A stretch of DNA of 64,000 bases from DASRAA01 sp963814165 (lineage in GTDB: Bacteria; Acidobacteriota; Terriglobia; Terriglobales; Acidobacteriaceae). The notes beneath the pieces are model-generated. The model saw only the letters and a program-made list of their open reading frames with translations, did not search any database and was not told where the DNA came from. The position numbers and the translations under genes are program-made. This document shows, piece after piece, positions 36,018-43,280 of the stretch. Numbering within the stretch: the first letter of the stretch is position 1; the number at the start of each line of letters is the position of its first letter. The DNA lies in NCBI GenBank assembly GCA_963814165.1, contig CAWFBW010000019.1:1-64000 (forward strand). Direction: 5' to 3'.

Positions 36018-37070
36018 ATGCCCCAGAACCACAGCCCGCTGCGTGTAGGCGTCGTCGGAACCGGCGCGTTTGGCCGCAACCACGCGCGCGTCTATCGCGA
36101 CCTGCAAGCCGATCCGCAGCTTATCGTGCAGTTTGTGGGTGTCGCCGACGCCGACGCCACCCGCGCCCGAGTAGTCGCGTCAGAGTTCGGCGCGCAGGGG
36201 TTTTGTTCAGTGGCCGAGTTGTTAGCAGCAGGCGTTGACGCCGTGTCCGTCGCGGTTCCGACGGTCGCCCATCTTGCGGTTGCTCGCGAACTAATGCAGA
36301 ACGGCGCGGACGTGCTCATCGAAAAGCCGCTGGCGAGTACGCTGGCGGAGGCCGATGAACTCCAGGCGATAGCATCCCAACATAACCGCATCGTTCAGGT
36401 CGGCCACCTCGAGCGTTTCAACCCCGCGGTTCGAGCCACACTTCCGGTGCTGACCAAGCCCATGTTCTTCGAGGTGCACCGTCTCAGCGTATTCACGCCG
36501 CGCTCACTCGATGTCGACGTGGTGCTCGACCTCATGATCCACGATATTGACATCGTGCTGACGATGGCCCAGTCGCCGGTGAAAGAGGTCCGTGCGGTCG
36601 GCCTGCCGATTCTCTCGAAGAAAGTTGACATCGCCAACGTGCGCCTCGAGTTCGAGTCGGGATGCGTGGCCAACTTCACCGCCAGCCGCGTCAGCACCGA
36701 GCGCGTGCGCAAGCTGCGCTTCTTTCAGCCGCGGCAATATGTATCGGTCGATTTCTCGCGCCAGGACGTGCTGGTGCTCACCGTGAGCGACGATTCCAAC
36801 GCGAGTGCCGACGACGATCCCTTCAATCCAGCCAGCGTGGTCGCCGGCGCGCTGCCCGGCATCACGCCGTTCAAGCCGAAGATCGACGCCCAGGAGCCGC
36901 TGCGCGCCGAACTCTTGAGCTTCCTCAACGCCGTCCGCACGCGAAGCACTCCCGAAGTATCGCTGGTCCAAGGGCGCAACGCGCTCGCCGTTGCCCTGCA
37001 GATCGTGGACGCCATCGCCGAGCACAGCCGCCGCGCCCATCTTGAGGCATTGACGGGCAGCGCAAGCTAG
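36018..37070 (+). CDS. Gfo/Idh/MocA family oxidoreductase in the lpx cluster
   Basis: A 350-residue NAD(P)-dependent oxidoreductase. The N-terminal Rossmann motif is VGVVGTGAFGRNHARVYRDL, then VLIEKPLASTLAEADEL (the EKP signature) and GHLERFNP. The C-terminal domain has FTASRVSTERVRKLRFFQP. The position in the cluster after lpxI suggests a part in envelope sugar metabolism; similar genes in other phyla oxidise UDP-GlcNAc, but this is inference. An earlier start at 35982 or 36000 is possible. Confidence 0.85.
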   Translation: MPQNHSPLRVGVVGTGAFGRNHARVYRDLQADPQLIVQFVGVADADATRARVVASEFGAQGFCSVAELLAAGVDAVSVAVPTVAHLAVARELMQNGADVLIEKPLASTLAEADELQAIASQHNRIVQVGHLERFNPAVRATLPVLTKPMFFEVHRLSVFTPRSLDVDVVLDLMIHDIDIVLTMAQSPVKEVRAVGLPILSKKVDIANVRLEFESGCVANFTASRVSTERVRKLRFFQPRQYVSVDFSRQDVLVLTVSDDSNASADDDPFNPASVVAGALPGITPFKPKIDAQEPLRAELLSFLNAVRTRSTPEVSLVQGRNALAVALQIVDAIAEHSRRAHLEALTGSAS

Positions 37071-37093
37071 CCCTACGCTAGCGTTCAACCGCA

Positions 37094-37513
37094 ATGTCCG
37101 ACGATCTGGTCACCATCGCAACGTTTCTGAACATTGGGGAAGCCAAACTTGCCCAGGGAAAGCTCTCGTCGTCGGGAATCGACGCCTCGGTACGCGACGA
37201 GAACGCCATGAACCTGCACATCGGCATGGCCATGTGGGGCATCAAGCTGCAGGTTCCCGATCACCAGGTGGTGCGTGCGCTCGAAGTGCTCGACGACTTC
37301 ATCCCCGATCCGGGCGAAGACGACGCTGGAGGCGACGTTGTGCAGTGCTGCCCCGAGTGCGAGTCGCTGGAAATCCGCCAGGTTGCCGGCGCCAATCCCC
37401 GGCAAATCACGCTCTGGTCGGCGGCCATCCCATTTCCCGAGGCGTCCGCGGCGCAAAGCCGGCGTTGGCGCTGTTTGGCTTGCGGGTACCAATGGGAAGA
37501 GGCTGAGGAGTAG
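37094..37513 (+). CDS. DUF2007 domain protein with zinc ribbon
   Basis: A 139-residue protein. Residues about 5-75 resemble the DUF2007 (putative signal-transducing) domain: TFLNIGEAKLAQGKLSSSGI and VPDHQVVRALEVLDDF. The C-terminal half has two CxxC pairs (CCPEC and CLACGY) that should form a zinc ribbon. The gene begins 24 bases after the oxidoreductase and may be its last operon member. No biochemical role is known. Confidence 0.8.
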   Translation: MSDDLVTIATFLNIGEAKLAQGKLSSSGIDASVRDENAMNLHIGMAMWGIKLQVPDHQVVRALEVLDDFIPDPGEDDAGGDVVQCCPECESLEIRQVAGANPRQITLWSAAIPFPEASAAQSRRWRCLACGYQWEEAEE

Positions 37514-37589
37514 CTGATTAACTCCCCAGCCTCGCCTGCTTCCCACGCTATGAAGCAAGTGCGCAGACATCCGGATTGCAGACTTCCCC

Positions 37590-38777
37590 TTATGCGCTAG
37601 CCGGTAGCCCTGCGTTTGACACCCAACGGGTGAACGCCTTGGGTTTGGCCGGCATCTTGGGAAGGATGTCGAGGTAGATCACCGCGTAGCGGAATGCGAT
37701 GACGCCTGCAGCCACCACGAGCAGGCTGGAGGCTAGCTCCGTCCACTTGGGCACATAGTGGGCGCCCGTCGCCGATTGCAGTGAGTTGATGGACACGTTC
37801 AGGCGGTTGACCATGAATCCCGCCACCACAATAGCGCACGCCCAGTACAACCGCAGCGGATTGGAGCGCACGTGCTTGCGGCTCAACAGGTAGATCGGAA
37901 TCATGGCAAACAACACCATCTCCAGCCAGAAATAGCCGGCTTCCGCCGTGGGCTGAAAGGCGTAGCCCCAAGCCTGATTCGCAGTGAGATCCAGCGCCTT
38001 GAAAAAGACAAATACGATTAATAGCAACTGGATCATGCGGCCGCAGTCCGCGAGGACGCTGAAGTCCACTCGCACGTTGAGCGAGCGCATACAAAGGTAG
38101 ATGGCCATGACGGTGAGCGCCAGCCCGGCCGGAATTGCCGACAGGTAGAAGATCGCGTGCATGTACTGCGAGTACCAGAGAGGATGCACCTTGCCGCGTG
38201 CGATCAAGTACAGTCCGCCGAGGTAAGACTGGTGCATCGACGAAAGCAACACGCCCGCCATTACCACGCCAATCAGCACGCGGTGATGGATCCGAAGGAC
38301 GGTGTCGCGGAGTCCCTTCCACGGCAATTTTTCGATCACGGCTGGCGCGAATTCGAAGGTCAGCACCGTGGTGTAAGTCATGATGCAGATGCAGACATCG
38401 AACAGGACTGAACGGTGGTTCCACATCACGATGGGGTGCCAGAAGCGCCAGGGCAGCCCAATTTCGTAGAGGTACCCTATGCAGACCGTCATGTAGCCGA
38501 GGAAGGAGATCAGGATGGAGGCCCGCAGAATCGGACGATAGCGCTCCATGTTCAGCAGGTAAACCGCAGCGCTGATGCCAAAGCCGGCGGCTGACAGTCC
38601 GATGCCGCACAGCGTGCCGAGGCCCACCCACAGGCCCCAAGGCATCTGGTCGCTCAGGTTGGTGCTGGCCCGGAAGCCAACGAAGAAACGCAGGTACGTG
38701 GCATAGATTCCGGTGACAAAGATGACTGCCGTAAGAACGCGCCACAGACTAAGTTCCGACTTCATTCGCGCGATCAT
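37590..38777 (-). CDS. NrfD/HybB-like integral membrane subunit
   Basis: A 395-residue protein with about ten predicted transmembrane helices (first at LWRVLTAVIFVTGIYATYLRF; others through YWACAIVVAGFMVN and SLLVVAAGVIAFRYAVIYL). NrfD/HybB proteins oxidise or reduce quinol and pass electrons to or from a periplasmic FeS protein. It begins 4 bases after the HybA-like gene, in one operon with that gene and a GcvH-like gene. No heme motif and no catalytic dehydrogenase are next to it. Confidence 0.88.
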   Translation of the reverse strand: MIARMKSELSLWRVLTAVIFVTGIYATYLRFFVGFRASTNLSDQMPWGLWVGLGTLCGIGLSAAGFGISAAVYLLNMERYRPILRASILISFLGYMTVCIGYLYEIGLPWRFWHPIVMWNHRSVLFDVCICIMTYTTVLTFEFAPAVIEKLPWKGLRDTVLRIHHRVLIGVVMAGVLLSSMHQSYLGGLYLIARGKVHPLWYSQYMHAIFYLSAIPAGLALTVMAIYLCMRSLNVRVDFSVLADCGRMIQLLLIVFVFFKALDLTANQAWGYAFQPTAEAGYFWLEMVLFAMIPIYLLSRKHVRSNPLRLYWACAIVVAGFMVNRLNVSINSLQSATGAHYVPKWTELASSLLVVAAGVIAFRYAVIYLDILPKMPAKPKAFTRWVSNAGLPASA

Positions 38778-38780
38778 GGA

Positions 38781-39554
38781 TTAGCTCCTTATGTCTTTCG
38801 TATTGTGGCCTGATTTCTTTTCCGCAGCTTCCGCAAGGGCGACTTCGCGACGTCGTTGCGTCACCCAGTACAGCGCCGACAGAATGCTGCCGCCGAGGAT
38901 GACGACCTTGGGCGAATCTCCGAGCGCAGCGGTCGTCAGCGACGGAACCGGTTGGTTGCCGGTTGGCGCCGCCTTGAATCCCAGCTTCTCAAAGGGAACG
39001 TCGGAGACGAAGAAGACACTACCTCCGCCCGCTTCCTCCAGGCCATAAATATGGGGCACGTACGATGAGTCGCTGCGAATGCGCTGCCACGCCTCGGCGA
39101 TGAGCTGGTCGCGATCGCCAAAGATGCTGGCTTGGGTCGGGCAGGCTTCCGTGCAGGCGGGCTGTCCTCCCAGCTTGACGCGCTCAGCGCACAGATCGCA
39201 TTTCTTCACGAAAGGCGCAAGCTTTGTCCACTGGTAACGCGGCACGGAGTACGGGCAAGCCAGCATGCAGTAGCGGCAACCGATGCACTTGTCGGCGTTG
39301 TACACCACGGGGCCTTCAGGCGACTTGCTGATGGCGCCAACCGGGCAGGCAGAAGCGCACGCTGGGTCGTCGCAGTGCATGCAGATCTTGCGTACGAACT
39401 TGTCGCCGCGGGTCTCGATCACCGTGAAGGCGGTGTCCGAGAGTACGGGTTCAGGGTCAGGGCTGAAGCCGTGTAGCTGCTTGCAGGCGGTCTCGCAACT
39501 CATACACCCGATGCAGCACTTGATATCGATGAGCATTGCTTTCCTGGTTACCAT
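38781..39554 (-). CDS. HybA-like 4Fe-4S ferredoxin subunit
   Basis: A 257-residue FeS protein with four cysteine clusters: CCIGCMSCETACK, CMHCDDPACASACP, CIGCRYCMLACP and the split CDLCAERVKLG ... CTEACP. The start at 39554 is preferred because AGAGGA precedes it and the upstream frame is low-complexity. A C-terminal membrane anchor (VVILGGSILSALYWV) follows, as in HybA. No N-terminal Tat signal is present. It is the electron-transfer partner of the NrfD/HybB-like protein. Confidence 0.9.
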   Translation of the reverse strand: MVTRKAMLIDIKCCIGCMSCETACKQLHGFSPDPEPVLSDTAFTVIETRGDKFVRKICMHCDDPACASACPVGAISKSPEGPVVYNADKCIGCRYCMLACPYSVPRYQWTKLAPFVKKCDLCAERVKLGGQPACTEACPTQASIFGDRDQLIAEAWQRIRSDSSYVPHIYGLEEAGGGSVFFVSDVPFEKLGFKAAPTGNQPVPSLTTAALGDSPKVVILGGSILSALYWVTQRRREVALAEAAEKKSGHNTKDIRS

Positions 39555-39585
39555 GGCATCCTCTTCTGGGTCGTGTTCTGGTGCG

Positions 39586-40248
39586 CTAGCTGAGGAAGAA
39601 TTCCCGCGCGATCTGCTGTTGCTGTGCGGCATCAACCTCGAAGTACACGCCCGTTACGGGCAGCCCGCCGTCCTGCGCCATGGCCGGATTCAGCGGCTGC
39701 AACATGGCGCTAACACGGGTAGCGCAGTTCTGCATCCACGGCCCCACCAGGGCCCCTTGCAGCAGGTTCTTGGCGTTGATGGCCAACTCGGGCGCCTTGA
39801 TCAAGCACATCCAGCCGTTCTTGTAGGGATCTTCCACAATCAGATTCGGGTTCTTGAGGACTTCGTGGTTCACTGACACCAGCACGCCCTCGACGGGAGA
39901 GAGAAGATCAACGCTGTGACCTTCGCGCTTGACGGTGCAGAGCTTCTGACCCTGGCGGATCCAGCGGTTGAGCCCGGCCAGCTCGATGGAGTCAATCTTC
40001 CCGAAGAGGTTCCCGGCAAACGCATCGATGCCAACCCGGGCGTCCTGGCGGCCTTCCTCGAGCACCCAGGTATGCCCGGGATGGAAGCGGTATCCCTCGG
40101 GTACTTCAAAGCCCGCGGCCTGCAGCATGACCGGTTCAGCGATGGCCTTGAACGGCGACGGCTGTACCACCTGCGCCTCCTGAGGCCCGCGAAAATACAT
40201 GACGGCAAGAATAAGTAGGAATGTAAGTAGTACGAATAAGATCGACAT
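39586..40248 (-). CDS. membrane-anchored GcvH-like protein without the lipoylated lysine
   Basis: A 220-residue protein with an N-terminal membrane helix (residues 2-20) and a GcvH/biotinyl-lipoyl fold at about 52-155: HPGHTWVLEEGRQDARVGID, then SIELAGLNRWIRQGQKL, SPVEGVLVSVNHEVLKNPNL and VEDPYKNGWMCLIK. Aligning SPVEG with the SPVSG of true H proteins places Gly110 where the lipoyl-lysine (ESVKA) belongs, so it should not be lipoylated as GcvH is. It leads the HybA/HybB-like operon with AGGAG before its ATG. A structural or thiol-carrier role in the complex is inferred. Confidence 0.8.
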   Translation of the reverse strand: MSILFVLLTFLLILAVMYFRGPQEAQVVQPSPFKAIAEPVMLQAAGFEVPEGYRFHPGHTWVLEEGRQDARVGIDAFAGNLFGKIDSIELAGLNRWIRQGQKLCTVKREGHSVDLLSPVEGVLVSVNHEVLKNPNLIVEDPYKNGWMCLIKAPELAINAKNLLQGALVGPWMQNCATRVSAMLQPLNPAMAQDGGLPVTGVYFEVDAAQQQQIAREFFLS

Positions 40249-40390
40249 AAGAACGCTCCTGACTTCTTGTGGTGAACTGGGTCTCGTGTGAGTCACGTTC
40301 CGGTGCCACACCAAGCTATCGCACGTTGCGTGCAAACTGTCGTGCAGAAGCGGCATGCTGATTCAAAAGCAGTTAGCGGATTGTTGACGC

Positions 40391-40443
40391 TTTGCAGGTG
40401 AGCTGACCGCTGCGTTTTGCAGGGGCGGTCATGCATTTTGCAG
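40391..40443. promoter_or_regulatory. three TTTGCAG boxes upstream of the GcvH-like operon
   Basis: TTTGCAG at 40391-40397, 40416-40422 and 40437-40443 (minus strand CTGCAAA), spaced 25 and 21 bases. They lie 145-195 bases upstream of the GcvH-like start, where an NtrC-type activator could bind. The adjacent regulator gene makes it the candidate. Not shown. Confidence 0.4.
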
Positions 40444-40457
40444 TAGTAGTAATTGCA

Positions 40458-41843
40458 CTAATCCAGGTCGTGGTTCTTCTTTAGCCGCCGCAGCAGCGAG
40501 GTGGGATGGATGCCGAGAATGCGTGCGGCGTGTGTTTTGTTCTGGCCGGTGACCGACAGCACGTTCTGGATGTAGCGTTCTTCCAGTTCCTTCAAGGTGA
40601 CGAATTGATCGCCGGTGGGCGAGACGTCATACTGCGACAATACCACCGGCGCGTCTGGCTCTTCGTGGTGATCGCGAATCTCTTCCGGCAGGTCGTCCTC
40701 GCCGATTTCGGTCTCGCGCGAAAGGATCATCATGCGTTCGATCACGTTACGCAGTTCGCGAATGTTGCCGGGCCAGGGGTAGTTCTGCAGCAACTCGGCG
40801 GCAGCCGGGGTGAGCCCGGCGAAACTCTTCTTCAACTCCCGGTTCAACTGCTGCATGATGTCGAGCGCCAAGGGCAGAATGTCTTCGTGGCGTTCGCGTA
40901 ATGGCGGGATGAACAAGGGCAGCACGTTGAGCCGGTAATAGAGGTCTTCGCGGAACTCGCCCGCGGTCACGGCTTCCTTCAGCAACTTGTTGGTCGCCGC
41001 GATGATGCGAACGTTCACCGGGATGGCGCGCGTCCCACCCAGGCGCATGATGCTGCCTTCCTCCAGCACCCGCAGCAGCTTTGCTTGCAGGCTGAAGGAC
41101 GTATTACCGATCTCGTCCAGAAACAGCGTCCCGCTCGAGGCTTTCTCGAACAGCCCTTCCTTGCGGCGGCGGGCGTCAGTAAAGGCGCCGGGCTCGTAGC
41201 CGAACAGTTCACTTTCCAGCAGTGTGTCAGGCAAAGCCGCGCAGTTCAGGCTGATCATGGGCGCCTGGGCGCGCGGACTGTTGTAGTGTATCGCCTTGGC
41301 AAGTACTTCCTTACCGGTGCCGCTTTCGCCCTGGACCAGGACGGTCGTGCGATCGCTCTCGGAGGCACTGCGGGCCATTTCCAGCACCTCGCGCATGACG
41401 GGGCTGCGGGTCACAACCCGGCCAAAATCGTATCGGCCTTTCTCGCGCTGCACCGTGTCGTGCACCCGCACCCGAAACGTCAGCATCTCCGTGGCACGGC
41501 GGATGACGTTGACCATGTCGGCAATGTGAAAGGGCTTGATGAGGTAGTCATAGGCGCCCAACTTCATGGCTTCAACCGCGCGCTCTACCAGGTGGTACGC
41601 ACTCATCATGATGATGATGGTCCCGGGGGCCGTCTTCCTGGCTTGGCGCAGCACCTCGATGCCGTCAATTCCGGGAAGCACGACGTCCACCAGCGCCAAG
41701 TCGGGCTGTTGCTCAGAAATGGTCTTCAACGCTTCTTCACCGCTGCTGGCCAGCAGGACCTCGAATCCCTCTCCGTCGAGGGCGCGCCCAATGGTGCGGA
41801 GGGTAAGCGCTTCATCGTCCACAATGAGGATGGAATAGGCCAT
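40458..41843 (-). CDS. NtrC-family response regulator
   Basis: A 461-residue sigma-54-type response regulator: receiver with phospho-acceptor Asp53, AAA+ domain with Walker A GESGTGKE (172-179), GTLFLDEI Walker B, and a Fis-type HTH at the end (NKTHAARILGIHPTSLLRRL). The start at 41843 follows the kinase stop by 1 base. The loop that touches sigma-54, normally GAFTGA, reads GAFTDA at 219-224. The pair probably controls the operon downstream (40248-37590). Confidence 0.92.
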   Translation of the reverse strand: MAYSILIVDDEALTLRTIGRALDGEGFEVLLASSGEEALKTISEQQPDLALVDVVLPGIDGIEVLRQARKTAPGTIIIMMSAYHLVERAVEAMKLGAYDYLIKPFHIADMVNVIRRATEMLTFRVRVHDTVQREKGRYDFGRVVTRSPVMREVLEMARSASESDRTTVLVQGESGTGKEVLAKAIHYNSPRAQAPMISLNCAALPDTLLESELFGYEPGAFTDARRRKEGLFEKASSGTLFLDEIGNTSFSLQAKLLRVLEEGSIMRLGGTRAIPVNVRIIAATNKLLKEAVTAGEFREDLYYRLNVLPLFIPPLRERHEDILPLALDIMQQLNRELKKSFAGLTPAAAELLQNYPWPGNIRELRNVIERMMILSRETEIGEDDLPEEIRDHHEEPDAPVVLSQYDVSPTGDQFVTLKELEERYIQNVLSVTGQNKTHAARILGIHPTSLLRRLKKNHDLD

Positions 41844-41844
41844 G

Positions 41845-42852
41845 CTAGGCGATGACCTCCTCTCCCACAACCACCGGGCTTGCCTGCTGGATCGGCAGGA
41901 TCACCTTGACGGCTGTCCCTTGTCCGGGAATGCTCTCGACGTCTATGTTGCCGCCGTGGCGAACCACATAGTTCTGAGTGATGCTGAGTCCCAGGCCGGT
42001 ACCCTTGCCGCGTTTCGTGGTGAAGAACGGCTCAAAAATATGCGGAAGGATGTCGGCGTCAATGCCGCAGCCTGTGTCGCGCACCAGCAACTCCACCATC
42101 TCGGTAAACCGCACTTTCCGGGCCATGACCGTGATGGCTCCCCCGGGAGGTGTGGCCTGGGCCGCATTGAGCAGCAGGTTCATCAGGATTTGTGATACCT
42201 GGTTGGCGTCGGCCGTGATGCCGGGTACGTCGGGAGGAACCCAGTTCTGTAACTGGAGCTGGCAGAACAGCGGTTGATGCTCAATGAATTTCATCGCATC
42301 GCCCACCAACCTGGAGAGGTTGACCTGGCTCAGCTTGAGAGGGCCGGTGCGCGCATAGTCCAGCAGGCCGCGCACCGCCGAGGTGATGCGGCGGGCTCCC
42401 TCGATGCACTCCTCGATTTCCTTCCGCTGTTCCGCATCGGCCTCTTTCAGCTCTAACTCGAGGTGGGAGAGGATGCCCAGCAGCGGGTTGTTGATCTCGT
42501 GCGCGGCTCCCAGGGCCAATTGCGCCAAAGACGCATACTTCTCAAACGCATTGAGCTGCGATTCGAACTGCAGCTTCTCTTTGACCAACTCGCGTTCCGA
42601 TTCCAGCCGACGCACAAGTTCTTCCTGTGCGAGGTTGCGTTCCTGCGCGCAATGCTCGGCAAATTCGCGGGCCTCGGCGGTTTCGCGCCGCGATTGTCTC
42701 AACTTCCTAAGCAGAAAAATTGCGCCGCCGCCGATAACAACCAGACCGGCAAAGGCGCCGATCCCAAAATTGATGATTGCGTTGGTACGCCATTCGATGG
42801 CGGCCAGAAGGCTTGCGGAAAGGCCGGAATGCATCATAAGTGGAACGAACAC
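41845..42852 (-). CDS. membrane sensor histidine kinase
   Basis: A 335-residue kinase, partner of the NtrC-type regulator. One membrane helix (about 27-48), a coiled-coil (60-100), HisKA with phospho-accepting His118 (GAAHEINNPLLGILSHLELE), and a HATPase domain with NLLLNAAQA, DTGCGIDADILPHIFEPFFTTK and GTGLGLSI. There is no extracytoplasmic sensor domain, so the signal is probably detected in or near the membrane. A start at Met6 or Met7 is possible. Confidence 0.92.
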   Translation of the reverse strand: MFVPLMMHSGLSASLLAAIEWRTNAIINFGIGAFAGLVVIGGGAIFLLRKLRQSRRETAEAREFAEHCAQERNLAQEELVRRLESERELVKEKLQFESQLNAFEKYASLAQLALGAAHEINNPLLGILSHLELELKEADAEQRKEIEECIEGARRITSAVRGLLDYARTGPLKLSQVNLSRLVGDAMKFIEHQPLFCQLQLQNWVPPDVPGITADANQVSQILMNLLLNAAQATPPGGAITVMARKVRFTEMVELLVRDTGCGIDADILPHIFEPFFTTKRGKGTGLGLSITQNYVVRHGGNIDVESIPGQGTAVKVILPIQQASPVVVGEEVIA

Positions 42853-43041
42853 ATGCGCTTGGGGACGTTAGCCTCGCGCCAGGACACTCTCCACCGGCGT
42901 CCTAGTCCCAGGCCGGCGGGCAGCGAATAACTCTCCTCTATGACCCTCTCTCACCCGGGCGCTGATGGCAGTGACCGCAGTCACCTCGGGGGGTGACGGC
43001 CAGCGCGATCGCCGGGACCGCTTTGACCGCCTCCAGTACTC

Positions 43042-43264
43042 TCGTTGCGCCTTTCCTCGCCCCTTCCGCCATGCGAGAATAGAGCCTCCACTCCCGAACC
43101 GCCATGAGCCCAATCGAATCCGCATCGCCCGCCGCCCAGGAACCCACTATCACTCCCGAAATCTTGCGCGACCACGGCTTACGCCGGACGAGTATCAGCG
43201 CATCCTGAAATCGATGGGCCGGACGCCGCCCCTCACCGAAGTAGCCATCTTCAGCGTTGTGTGC
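43042..43264 (+). pseudogene. duplicated fragment of the purL 5' region
   Basis: About 220 bases closely match 46892-47119: the upstream text with CCATGCGAGAATAGAGCC, and the first ~50 codons of purL (MSPIESASPAAQEPTITPE here, MNPVESASPAAQEPTITPE there). Inside the copy an A is missing from GGCATTACG, so the frame is broken. Homology ends near 43264, where the Tricorn gene region begins. It is a non-functional duplicate. Confidence 0.88.
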
Positions 43265-43280
43265 CAACGCTGTAACGCGG

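Noticed and set aside
39586..40248. True glycine-cleavage H protein
   Set aside because: It has a membrane anchor, lacks the lipoyl-lysine at the aligned position, and its neighbours are redox membrane subunits.
40249..40390. Sigma-54 promoter upstream of the GcvH-like operon
   Set aside because: TGGCAC and TTGCA-like elements exist on the minus strand, but not at the required spacing together; the nearest, CTGCAC with TTTGCA, has one base too many and lacks GG at -24.
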